A stretch of 7,935 bases of DNA from Actinomycetes bacterium (lineage in GTDB: Bacteria; Actinomycetota; Actinomycetes; Mycobacteriales; Mycobacteriaceae), in NCBI GenBank assembly GCA_023416315.1, contig JAEZIA010000320.1, forward strand, positions 1 through 7,935. The letters are read 5' to 3'. Below, in pieces: positions 1 to 5,916 of this stretch (positions are counted from its first letter, which is position 1; each line of letters opens with the position of its first letter). Under the pieces are notes generated by a model. The model was not told where the DNA came from and searched no databases. It worked only from the letters and a program-made list of their open reading frames with translations. A program made the position numbers and the translations under genes.

Positions 1-1227
1 CACCGCTACGCGATTCTTGACACCCCGCCCGACGAGGCGTTCGACCGCATCGTCCGACTGGCCGCACGTTCCCTGGACAAGCCCATCGCTGCGATCACCT
101 TCGTCGACGACCACCGCATCTGGTTCAAGGCGGTTCACGGCGTCGAGGGTGTGACCGAGGTGCCGCGCGATGCCGGGCTGTGCGACCTGGCGGTCCGCGA
201 CCAGCGAACCTACGTGGTCCGCGATACCGCAGCGGACCCCGCCAGCTCCGGAAATCGGGACGTGACAGGCCGATTCGGGATCCGGTTCTACGCCGCAGCG
301 CCGATCACGACGGCCGACGGTCACCGGATCGGGAGCCTCAGCGTGCTCGACACCGCGCCGGGCGATGTCACCGAGGGACAGCTGGCCACCCTCGAAGACC
401 TCGCCGCGCTGGTCATGGACTCCCTCGAGCTGCGTCTCTCGGCGCTGACCACTGTGCGTGCGGAGCGGGAGCTGCGCGATACCGCGCAGGAGTACGCGGC
501 GGTGCTGCAACGTGCCCTGCTGCCGGCGGCGCTGCCGAAGATCCCCGGACTGTCGATGGCCGCGCACTACCACCCGGCGGCCTCCGGTCAGCTGGGCGGC
601 GACTTCTACGACGTCTTCGGCGTCGCCCCGGACAGGTGGGCGTTCTTCCTCGGCGATGTCGAGGGCCACGGTCCGGCCGCGGCCGCCGTCACCGCGCTCG
701 TCCGGCACACGCTGCGCGCGGCGGCATTGCATTACGACGACCCCACCGACGGCTTGCACGAACTCAACGCGGCCCTGCTCGCCGACCCCAACGAACACCG
801 GTTCTGCACCGTGTTGTCCGGCACCTTGCGTCCCGTCGGCGACGGTTTCCACATCGCGCTGTCCACCGGGGGACACCTGCCCGCGCTGCTGCTCGATCAC
901 GACACCGGATCGATTCGTCCGATTCGCTCGTCCGGCGGCATGTTGATCGGTGCCGTCGCAGACGCCACATTCGAGGCGTGCGAGACGTTGCTGAGCCCGG
1001 GCCAGACCCTGCTGCTCTACACCGACGGGATCGTGGAGGCCCGGCCCGATGGGCACACCACGTTCGGCGAGCCGGCGCTGCGGCTTTTCCTGTCCGAACG
1101 GGCGGGAATGCCCGCCGCCGAGCTGATCGCCGAACTGGCCCGACTGGGCACCGCGTTGCGTCCCGACGACGACGTGGCGTTCCTGGCGCTGACCGTCGTT
1201 GACGCATCGCGCGGCCCGGTGCGTTAG
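1..1227 (+). CDS. GAF-domain PP2C/SpoIIE-type serine phosphatase (RsbU-like), 5' partial
   Basis: The reading frame is open from base 1, so the true start lies upstream; probably only 10-20 residues are missing, because the visible protein opens with the usual GAF beginning (RYAILDTPPDEAFDRI). Visible residues 1-140 form a GAF sensor domain and about 165-400 a SpoIIE/PP2C phosphatase domain. Metal-binding signatures are GGDFYD (D201, D204), GDVEGHG (D219), STGGH, LYTDG (D342) and a DDDV motif (389-392), so all expected acidic ligands are present. Such proteins dephosphorylate a STAS anti-sigma antagonist when the sensor is occupied. No membrane segment is seen, so it should be cytosolic. The STAS and kinase genes that follow fit this role, although a 158-bp gap suggests the STAS gene may have its own promoter. 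The GAF ligand cannot be predicted. Confidence 0.93.
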   Translation, partial: HRYAILDTPPDEAFDRIVRLAARSLDKPIAAITFVDDHRIWFKAVHGVEGVTEVPRDAGLCDLAVRDQRTYVVRDTAADPASSGNRDVTGRFGIRFYAAAPITTADGHRIGSLSVLDTAPGDVTEGQLATLEDLAALVMDSLELRLSALTTVRAERELRDTAQEYAAVLQRALLPAALPKIPGLSMAAHYHPAASGQLGGDFYDVFGVAPDRWAFFLGDVEGHGPAAAAVTALVRHTLRAAALHYDDPTDGLHELNAALLADPNEHRFCTVLSGTLRPVGDGFHIALSTGGHLPALLLDHDTGSIRPIRSSGGMLIGAVADATFEACETLLSPGQTLLLYTDGIVEARPDGHTTFGEPALRLFLSERAGMPAAELIAELARLGTALRPDDDVAFLALTVVDASRGPVR

Positions 1228-1252
1228 CCTGGAGCGGTCGACCCGGTAGAAT
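1224..1252 (+). promoter_or_regulatory. Candidate housekeeping-type promoter for the STAS gene
   Basis: TAGAAT at 1247-1252 matches five of six bases of the TATAAT -10 consensus. TTAGCC at 1224-1229, 17 bp upstream, is a weak -35 (3 of 6) overlapping the phosphatase stop codon. Transcription would start near 1259 and leave a leader of about 125 nt holding both hairpins listed below. This rests only on consensus matching, and mycobacterial -35 boxes are poorly conserved. Confidence 0.3.
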
Positions 1253-1268
1253 TTCGGGCGTAGACAAT

Positions 1269-1289
1269 GCGTCGTAAGCAAACCGACGC
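1269..1289 (+). other. Inverted repeat / RNA hairpin downstream of the phosphatase gene
   Basis: GCGTCG (1269-1274) and CGACGC (1284-1289) form a perfect 6-bp stem around a 9-nt loop. It starts 42 nt after the phosphatase stop codon. No T-tract follows, so it would be an imperfect intrinsic terminator; it could equally be part of the STAS gene leader. Confidence 0.3.
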
Positions 1290-1352
1290 CACAGAGCTAG
1301 TAAGTTCTTGCCAGGTTCAGACGGCAGCCTCGCAGGCATGACGTAATTGCGA

Positions 1353-1370
1353 GCGCGCCGTCCGGCGCGC
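1353..1370 (+). other. GC-rich hairpin just upstream of the STAS ribosome binding site
   Basis: GCGCGCC (1353-1359) and GGCGCGC (1364-1370) make a perfect 7-bp all-GC stem with a GTCC loop. The stem ends five bases before the Shine-Dalgarno sequence GAGGTG at 1376-1381, so a folded leader could affect ribosome access or act as a short regulatory structure. The structure is seen in sequence; the role is inference. Confidence 0.4.
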
Positions 1371-1385
1371 GTAATGAGGTGAATC

Positions 1386-1772
1386 TTGGACGAACAAGCC
1401 ACTGCCACCGGCACAACGACGGCTGCCAATACCGGCTGCCTGATCAACGAGGAGTGGTTCGGGCGAACGGTCGTCATTTCTGCCGCCGGTGTGGTCGACA
1501 TGTTGACGTCGCCACAGCTGGAGGCCAGCATCGCCACCTCGCTGACGAAGAATCCGGCCGCCATCATCGTCGATCTCTCTGAGGTCGACTTCCTCGCCTC
1601 CGCGGGAATGGGCGTCCTTGTTGCCGCCCGGGACAAGGCGTCCGCGGAAATCGGGTTCGGCGTTGTGGCCAGCGGGCCTGCGACAAGCCGTCCGCTCAAA
1701 CTCGTCGGCCTGGCCGATATCATCGGCCTCTACGCCACACTTGATGAGGCACGCGCCGCACTTGGTGAGTAA
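1386..1772 (+). CDS. STAS-domain anti-sigma-factor antagonist (RsbV/SpoIIAA-like)
   Basis: A 128-residue single-domain STAS protein. Its start is TTG, chosen because GAGGTG at 1376-1381 lies four bases upstream and because upstream ATG 1374 runs straight into a stop. After a poorly conserved polar N-terminus (about residues 1-22) the STAS fold runs to the end. The segment VDFLASAGMGVL aligns with the SpoIIAA phosphorylation loop and places Ser72 at the position of SpoIIAA Ser58, so the phospho-acceptor is retained. In this family the unphosphorylated form binds the anti-sigma kinase and frees the sigma factor, while phosphorylation by that kinase inactivates it. Its kinase is encoded 30 bp downstream and a matching phosphatase upstream. 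It resembles the mycobacterial RsfA/RsfB type, but which one, if either, cannot be decided here. Confidence 0.92.
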   Translation: MDEQATATGTTTAANTGCLINEEWFGRTVVISAAGVVDMLTSPQLEASIATSLTKNPAAIIVDLSEVDFLASAGMGVLVAARDKASAEIGFGVVASGPATSRPLKLVGLADIIGLYATLDEARAALGE

Positions 1773-1790
1773 TTCTCGGAAGTTGGGTAT
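1764..1790 (+). promoter_or_regulatory. Possible SigF/SigB-type promoter ahead of the kinase gene
   Basis: GGGTAT at 1785-1790 equals the -10 element described for mycobacterial SigF promoters (GGTTT-N15-17-GGGTAT). A weak -35, GGTGA at 1764-1768, lies 16 bp upstream and matches three of five bases. An overlapping TATAAG (1788-1793) could also serve as an ordinary -10. Transcription would start within a few bases of the ATG at 1803, giving a near-leaderless message. The -35 is poor, so this is tentative. Confidence 0.22.
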
Positions 1791-1802
1791 AAGAGATTTG
1801 CC

Positions 1803-2273
1803 ATGACGACACCGAGTTACTCAAGTCCCTCAGCCGAAGGTGACCGCTTCATCCGCAACGATGTCGTCGCTGATGCGTACAACGCGGCCAGGGTTCGTGA
1901 TGAATTCGCGAGCTGGCTACGTGAGTATGGAGATCTCGATCGAGTTCGGTTCAGTGACGTCGTCCTAGCGGTCAACGAGGCGCTGGCCAATACGGCTGAA
2001 TTTGCTTACCTACAAAAAGGCGGGGTCGGCACGATCGACGTGGAGGCCGTCCGCGACAACGGCACCCTGACCGTCACGATCGCCGACCAAGGCCATTGGC
2101 GCGAGTCCACGCCCGCCACCCAGAGCCGCACCCGCGGCCGCGGCATCCCGCTGATGCGGGCCCTGGCCGACGATCTCACCATCGACTCCTCGGCGTTGGG
2201 CACCACCGTGTGCCTGCGCTTTGAGAAGTCCCACGCCATACACGGCGTCGACGACGACGCCAAAGTCGGCTAG
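1803..2273 (+). CDS. RsbW-type HATPase serine kinase / anti-sigma factor
   Basis: This 156-residue protein is essentially one GHKL/HATPase_c domain. The N box is VNEALANTAEFAY, with Glu59 as likely general base and Asn63 as Mg ligand; the G1 box is DQGHW (D95, G97); the G2 box is GRGIPLMRAL (112-121); a GTT motif precedes the last strand. The histidine often found after the N-box asparagine is Phe67 here. Proteins of this class bind a sigma factor and phosphorylate a cognate STAS antagonist using ATP, and the STAS gene ends 30 bp upstream. No strong Shine-Dalgarno precedes ATG 1803 (only AAGAG at 1791-1795), so coupling or a near-leaderless transcript is possible. The first half (to about 2040) is roughly 55-58% GC while the second half is 68-80%. 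The target sigma factor is not in the window; SigF is a reasonable guess only. Confidence 0.9.
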   Translation: MTTPSYSSPSAEGDRFIRNDVVADAYNAARVRDEFASWLREYGDLDRVRFSDVVLAVNEALANTAEFAYLQKGGVGTIDVEAVRDNGTLTVTIADQGHWRESTPATQSRTRGRGIPLMRALADDLTIDSSALGTTVCLRFEKSHAIHGVDDDAKVG

Positions 2274-2276
2274 TTC

Positions 2277-2687
2277 TCAGGCCGGCTCGTACCGCAGCAT
2301 CGTCACTGCTGCTTCGGGATAGTCGCAGAAAACCGGGCGCAACCGCATGCCGACATCGAGATCGGCCGGTGCGGCGTTGACGATCTCGGTGGAGAAGCGC
2401 GGCCCCTCATCCCACTGCACGACCGCAAGTAGCTGCGGGACGTCCCCGGCAAAGTGTGGTGCAACCGGACGGTGCGCCACGGTGAACGTGTAGAGCGACG
2501 CTGCCCCAGAGATTTCGCGCCACTCCAGGTCGTCGGCCAGCGTGCCGGGCGCCAAGATTCGGGGATAGAACACATACTGCCCGGCCGACGGCGAGTACTG
2601 GATGCGGATCTTGTGCTGGGCCAGAGCGTCCCAGAACGGTCGGGTCGTCGGCGTCGGGATCGGCATCGGCTTGTCGAAGTCGGCCAT
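2277..2687 (-). CDS. DUF35 OB-fold protein, zinc-ribbon cysteines absent (Ltp partner)
   Basis: A 136-residue protein of the DUF35 / acyl-CoA-associated OB-fold family. An N-terminal helix (RPFWDALAQHKI, about 16-27) leads into what is normally a four-cysteine rubredoxin-like zinc ribbon; here that stretch (about 29-48, IQYSPSAGQYVFYPR) has none of the cysteines although the fold signature survives. The OB fold follows from about residue 54 (LEWREISGAASLYTFTVAHRP). Members pair with Ltp thiolase-like enzymes and help bind the CoA substrate, as ChsH2 does with Ltp2 in mycobacterial steroid catabolism. The start is 2 bp after the stop of the upstream ltp-like gene and preceded by a GGAAGG Shine-Dalgarno, so the two are co-translated. 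Its stop faces the kinase gene stop with only 3 bp between. A structural rather than zinc-binding role is inferred. Confidence 0.85.
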   Translation of the reverse strand: MADFDKPMPIPTPTTRPFWDALAQHKIRIQYSPSAGQYVFYPRILAPGTLADDLEWREISGAASLYTFTVAHRPVAPHFAGDVPQLLAVVQWDEGPRFSTEIVNAAPADLDVGMRLRPVFCDYPEAAVTMLRYEPA

Positions 2688-2689
2688 CG

Positions 2690-3895
2690 TCAGTCGCCTT
2701 CCAGTACGAGGGTGGTCTGTTCGCTCAAGATGCCGCCGTTGCCCGAGACAAACGCGCGGTTGCAGTCGCCGACCTGGGCGGCGCCGGCGCGGCCCATGAT
2801 CTGCCGGGTGGCGTCGCAGACGTGGTGCATACCGCCCGCGGTGCCGGCCTGTCCGTAACCGAGCTGGCCGCCGGCGGTGTTCATCGGGAAGTCGCCGCGG
2901 AACGTCAGGTCGTGCTCGGCGACGAACTGCAGGCCCTTGCCCTTCTGGCAGAACCCCGCATCTTCGAGACTGAGCAGCACCGTGATCGTGTAGCAGTCAT
3001 AGATCGACACCATGTCCATGTCGGCCGGTGTCAGTCCGGCCATCGAGAACGCCGACGCGGCGGCCTTGATCATCGGGGTCTGCAGAAGGTCCTGGGCATA
3101 GGTGGGGGTCTTGTAGGGCACCCGCTCGCCGAATCCCTTGATCCACACCGGCCGATTGGTGCTGCGGCGAGCCAGATCTGCGTTGGTCACCAGCACCGCC
3201 GCACCGCCCATCACCGGCATGACGATCTCGAGCATGTGCAGCGGCGCCGCGATCACCGGGCTGTTGACCACGTCGTCGACGGTGATCGGCACGTCGCGGA
3301 AAATCGCGCCCGGCGTGTGGTTGGCGTTGACCCGCTGGTCGACGCTGATCTTGGCCATCGTGCGCTCGTCGTATCCGTAGGTGGCGCCGTACAACGTCGC
3401 GACCTGGCCGTAGGGACCGTTCTGCCCGAGATTGCCGTAGGGAATCTCGAATTCGGCCTGCGGCGAGCCATACCGGTTGCTCGATGCGCCGAAGTACATC
3501 AGCTCCGAGACGTCGAGAGGTTTCTGCGCGTTCATCGGAGTCAGCGGCGTCGCCGGGATGACGCACAGCACGGCGTTGCACAGCCCCAACTCGATGGCCG
3601 CCGCCGCGCGCCACACCATCGCCGCCGCGCTGGCGCCGCCGAGGTCGACCATCTCCGCGAAATTGGCTTTGATGCCCAGGTATTCGACGACGGTGGAGGG
3701 CACGAAGATCTGCGACTCCTGCAGGTGCGTGGTGCAGATGCCGTCCACGTCGGCGGCCGACAAGCCGGCGTCCTGCAGCGTGGCCGCCGCCAGCCGGGCC
3801 CACTGCTCGAGGGTGAACTCCAGCGGGCCTGCCGGTCGCTTGACGGAGGGCAATTCGGTGTAGCCGACGATCGCGGCCTCTCCGCGCAGACCCAT
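2690..3895 (-). CDS. Ltp-type lipid-transfer / thiolase-fold protein, probable acyl-CoA retro-aldolase
   Basis: A 401-residue thiolase-superfamily protein of the SCP-x/Ltp class. The start at 3895 is preferred because ACCTCC on the + strand at 3903-3908 (GGAGGT in sense) lies 7 bases upstream; a longer frame reaches 3943 but has no such site. The usual nucleophilic cysteine is replaced (DLGGASAAAM, 84-93), and the C-terminal Gly-His-Pro thiolase motif reads GYGQAG (346-351), so ordinary thiolysis is unlikely. Tyrosines in YDCYT (Y299, Y302) and Y347 sit about where catalytic tyrosines are reported for the steroid aldolase Ltp2; that alignment is from memory. A DUF35 partner follows 2 bp downstream, as in known Ltp/DUF35 complexes. 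Expected role: C-C cleavage of a beta-hydroxy acyl-CoA in a lipid or steroid side chain. The M. tuberculosis ltp3/ltp4 region is a possible relative, but orthology is unproven, so no symbol is given. Confidence 0.88.
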   Translation of the reverse strand: MGLRGEAAIVGYTELPSVKRPAGPLEFTLEQWARLAAATLQDAGLSAADVDGICTTHLQESQIFVPSTVVEYLGIKANFAEMVDLGGASAAAMVWRAAAAIELGLCNAVLCVIPATPLTPMNAQKPLDVSELMYFGASSNRYGSPQAEFEIPYGNLGQNGPYGQVATLYGATYGYDERTMAKISVDQRVNANHTPGAIFRDVPITVDDVVNSPVIAAPLHMLEIVMPVMGGAAVLVTNADLARRSTNRPVWIKGFGERVPYKTPTYAQDLLQTPMIKAAASAFSMAGLTPADMDMVSIYDCYTITVLLSLEDAGFCQKGKGLQFVAEHDLTFRGDFPMNTAGGQLGYGQAGTAGGMHHVCDATRQIMGRAGAAQVGDCNRAFVSGNGGILSEQTTLVLEGD

Positions 3896-3927
3896 ACCGC
3901 TGACCTCCAACTCATTGCCCAATAACA

Positions 3928-3957
3928 TTGAGCATGTAATCATATTGAGCGCTTAAT
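3928..3957 (+). promoter_or_regulatory. Candidate promoter for the SDR-reductase-TetR unit
   Basis: TTGAGC (3928-3933) matches 4 of 6 -35 bases and CTTAAT (3952-3957) matches 4 of 6 -10 bases, with an 18-bp spacer. Both boxes lie inside the repeated operator copies, so a bound repressor would cover them. Transcription would begin near 3964, only about 20 nt before the preferred GTG start at 3984. Confidence 0.35.
3939..3944 (-). promoter_or_regulatory. Candidate -10 box for the leftward ltp-DUF35 unit
   Basis: Read on the minus strand this is TATGAT, five of six matches to the -10 consensus, with a start expected near 3932 and a leader of about 37 nt before the ATG at 3895. No convincing -35 is seen around 3962-3967. 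The box lies between the two operator repeats, so one regulator could control both directions. Confidence 0.3.
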
Positions 3958-3983
3958 GAGAATCGGTGGAGAGGCAGCTCACA

Positions 3984-4850
3984 GTGGACCGACCGTTGGA
4001 CGGCAAGGTCGCCGTCGTCACCGGAACCAGTCGTGGCGTCGGACTGGGGATCGCGCACGAATTGCTGCGTGCCGGAGCCACTGTCGTCGGCTGCTCGCGT
4101 GGAGAGCTGGATGCCATCCCCGGGGTGGCCGACAACCCCGAGTGGCTGGCCCGATCATCGCAGCGGGTGTGCGATCAGGGCGATTACCGGGCCATCGATG
4201 CGTTCGTCGACGGCGTGGTCGCCGACTACGGTCGAATCGACATCCTGGTCAACAATGCCGGCGGCACGGTGCCCGCCCCGAACGTCGAGGACATCCCGGA
4301 GCTCGTGTCCCGCATCCAAGGTGCGCCGGCGGCCGACGACGACTACGAACGCACAGTGTTGTTCCACGCCTTCGCGATTCAGATGAACCTGATCAGCCCG
4401 ATGTGGTTCGCGATCCGGGTGTTTCGGCAGATGCGGGAGCAGGACGGCACCGGCTCGATCGTCAACATCTCCAGCGGTGCGGGACATCCCGCGGGTTCGC
4501 CGACGCTGGTGTCCTACGGCGCGGCCAAGTCCGGGCTCAATCACCTGACCCGCTCGCTTGCCGAGGAATGGGGGCCGAAGGTGCGGGTGAACTGCCTGGC
4601 GCTCGGGCCGACGATGACCGACAACTTCAAGTCGTTCGTGCTGCCGAAGGACGACCCGACGGGGGAGAAGTACTTCCACGCCGTGCCCATGCAGCGGGCT
4701 GGCGAACCGGCCGAGGTCGGGCGCGCGGTGGTCTTCTTGTGCGGCGGCACAGCTGATTTCATCAACGGTACGACCATCGAGATCGACGGCGGCATGATGC
4801 CCGGCGTGCTGTACGAGGCCGGCCTCAAGACGATCACGGACCTGCTGTGA
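3984..4850 (+). CDS. Short-chain dehydrogenase/reductase (SDR family oxidoreductase)
   Basis: A 288-residue classical SDR. The cofactor motif TGTSRGVG is at 13-20, NNAG at 90-93, catalytic Asn near 135 (MNLISP), Ser163/164 (NISSGAG), and YGAAK with Tyr178 and Lys182, so the catalytic set is complete. Between NNAG and Asn135 there are about 20 more residues than usual (about 100-124, acidic), possibly a substrate or partner loop. The C-terminus has the usual IDGG motif. The GTG at 3984 is chosen because GGAGAGG at 3968-3974 lies 9 bases upstream; an in-frame GTG at 3966 would add six residues and could be used on a leaderless message. It would interconvert a hydroxyl and a ketone with NAD(P), cytosolic. 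Its stop overlaps the next gene by 4 bp (GTGA). The divergent Ltp gene suggests a beta-hydroxyacyl or steroid-like substrate, by inference only. Confidence 0.92.
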   Translation: MDRPLDGKVAVVTGTSRGVGLGIAHELLRAGATVVGCSRGELDAIPGVADNPEWLARSSQRVCDQGDYRAIDAFVDGVVADYGRIDILVNNAGGTVPAPNVEDIPELVSRIQGAPAADDDYERTVLFHAFAIQMNLISPMWFAIRVFRQMREQDGTGSIVNISSGAGHPAGSPTLVSYGAAKSGLNHLTRSLAEEWGPKVRVNCLALGPTMTDNFKSFVLPKDDPTGEKYFHAVPMQRAGEPAEVGRAVVFLCGGTADFINGTTIEIDGGMMPGVLYEAGLKTITDLL

Positions 4851-5914
4851 AACGCGTCATCCAGTTCTCCACCGGCAACGTCGGCAAGCACGCGCTGCCG
4901 ATGATCCTCGACCGGCCGGACCTGGAACTGGTCGGCCTGCACGCGCACGGCCCCGAGAAGGTGGGTCGCGACGCCGCCGAGATCTGCGGCCGGGCCGAGC
5001 CAACCGGGGTCATCGCCACCAACGACATCGACGCCCTGGTCGCGCGCCGCGCCGACTGCGTCGTCTACACCTCGCAGGCCGAGATGCGCCCGCAGCAGGC
5101 GATCGAGGAGATCTGCCGGTTCCTGCGGGCGGGTACCAACGTCATCGGCACCTCGATGGTGTGGCTGGTCGCCCCGCACCACGCCGACGCATGGATCAGG
5201 GAGCCGCTGGCGGCGGCCTGCGCCGACGGCGGCACCTCGCTCTATATCAACGGGGTCGACCCCGGATATTCCGGTGACAGCCTGGTCTACACCGCGCTGA
5301 CGCTGGCCGGGCGGGCCACCGCGATCACGGTGTCGGAGATCTGCGACTACGGCAGCTATGACGACGCCGAATTCACCGGTGTCAGTTTCGGTTTCGGCAC
5401 CACGCCGGACCACACGCCGATCATGTTCGCCCCCGGTGTGCTGTCCTCGCTGTGGGGCGGGCAGGTCCGGTCGCTGGCCGAGGTGCTCGGCGTGCACCTC
5501 GACGAGGTGCGCGAGTGGCATGAAAGCTGGGTGACCCCCGAACGGATCGACTGCACGATGATGAGCGTGCCGCCGGGCCACGTGGCCGCCGTCCGCTTCG
5601 CAGTGCAGGGGATCCGCGACGGGCAGCCGGTGATCACCATGGAGCACGTCAACCGGCTGACCCCGGTGTCCGCGCCGGATTGGCCGTACCCGCCGGACGG
5701 CCGGCTCGGCGTGCACCGCGTGGTGGTGCGCGGCACGCCGGGAGTCGAGCTCAACACCCATCTCGGGCTCGACGGTGTCGACCATAACGACGGCGGGGTG
5801 ATCTCCACCGCGGCCCGTGCGGTCAACGCGATCGACGCGGTGTGTGCCGCCCCGCCGGGACTGTTGGCGGTCAAGGATCTGCCCGCCGCGCACGCCGACC
5901 GCGTGATGTTCTGA
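4847..5914 (+). CDS. DapB-like NAD(P)-binding reductase (NAD(P)H-dependent amine dehydrogenase family)
   Basis: A 355-residue protein starting with GTG inside the stop region of the SDR gene (4-bp overlap), so translation is probably coupled. The N-terminal Rossmann fold begins VIQFSTGNVGKHA with a glycine loop at residues 10-13. Conserved blocks include GTSMVW (101-106) and NGVDPGYSGD (135-144), the pattern seen in many mycobacterial proteins labelled dihydrodipicolinate reductase or 2,4-diaminopentanoate-dehydrogenase-like. It is longer than true DapB (about 245-270 residues) and lies in a non-lysine setting, so a role in diaminopimelate synthesis is unlikely. No membrane segment is seen. 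The reaction is unknown; a nicotinamide-dependent step on the substrate handled by the SDR and Ltp proteins is the reasonable inference. Confidence 0.85.
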   Translation: MKRVIQFSTGNVGKHALPMILDRPDLELVGLHAHGPEKVGRDAAEICGRAEPTGVIATNDIDALVARRADCVVYTSQAEMRPQQAIEEICRFLRAGTNVIGTSMVWLVAPHHADAWIREPLAAACADGGTSLYINGVDPGYSGDSLVYTALTLAGRATAITVSEICDYGSYDDAEFTGVSFGFGTTPDHTPIMFAPGVLSSLWGGQVRSLAEVLGVHLDEVREWHESWVTPERIDCTMMSVPPGHVAAVRFAVQGIRDGQPVITMEHVNRLTPVSAPDWPYPPDGRLGVHRVVVRGTPGVELNTHLGLDGVDHNDGGVISTAARAVNAIDAVCAAPPGLLAVKDLPAAHADRVMF

Positions 5915-5916
5915 CC

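Larger units (their letters stand above)
3927..3957. promoter_or_regulatory. Tandem 14-bp operator candidate in the divergent promoter region
   Basis: Two copies of ATTGAGCNNNTAAT lie at 3927-3940 and 3944-3957, 17 bp apart, identical at 11 of 14 positions. The second copy, ATTGAGCGCTTAAT, is itself an inverted repeat matching at 6 of 7 half-site pairs, the usual form of a TetR-family site. The island is about 60% AT against GC-rich surroundings. The TetR gene at 5917 is the third gene of the rightward unit, so autorepression plus control of the leftward ltp unit is the simplest reading. The repeats are seen directly; the binding protein is inferred. Confidence 0.55.

Noticed and set aside
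764..1723. Minus-strand frame of 319 codons across the phosphatase and STAS genes
   Set aside because: It crosses two recognised genes and the intergenic region and is Arg/Ser/Thr-rich without domain signatures.
2544..2603. DUF35 gene as a decayed pseudogene because of missing cysteines
   Set aside because: The frame is intact at normal length, with conserved OB-fold motifs, a good ribosome binding site and coupling to the ltp gene, so loss of zinc ligands looks like divergence rather than decay.
2822..3925. Plus-strand open frame of 367 codons opposite the ltp-like gene
   Set aside because: Arg/His/Val-rich shadow; the minus strand gives a full thiolase-fold protein with a good ribosome binding site.
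3896..3943. 16-residue N-terminal extension of the ltp-like protein
   Set aside because: The GGAGGT site 7 bases before ATG 3895 and the family-like MGLRGEAAIVG start favour the shorter form; the extension would cover the promoter and operator region.
4847..5914. Assignment as true lysine-pathway DapB
   Set aside because: It is too long, lacks a lysine-pathway context and has blocks typical of the amine-dehydrogenase-like family instead.
5842..5916. 25-residue N-terminal extension of the TetR protein
   Set aside because: It lies wholly inside the reductase coding sequence and is not TetR-like; ATG 5917 fits normal family length and operon spacing.
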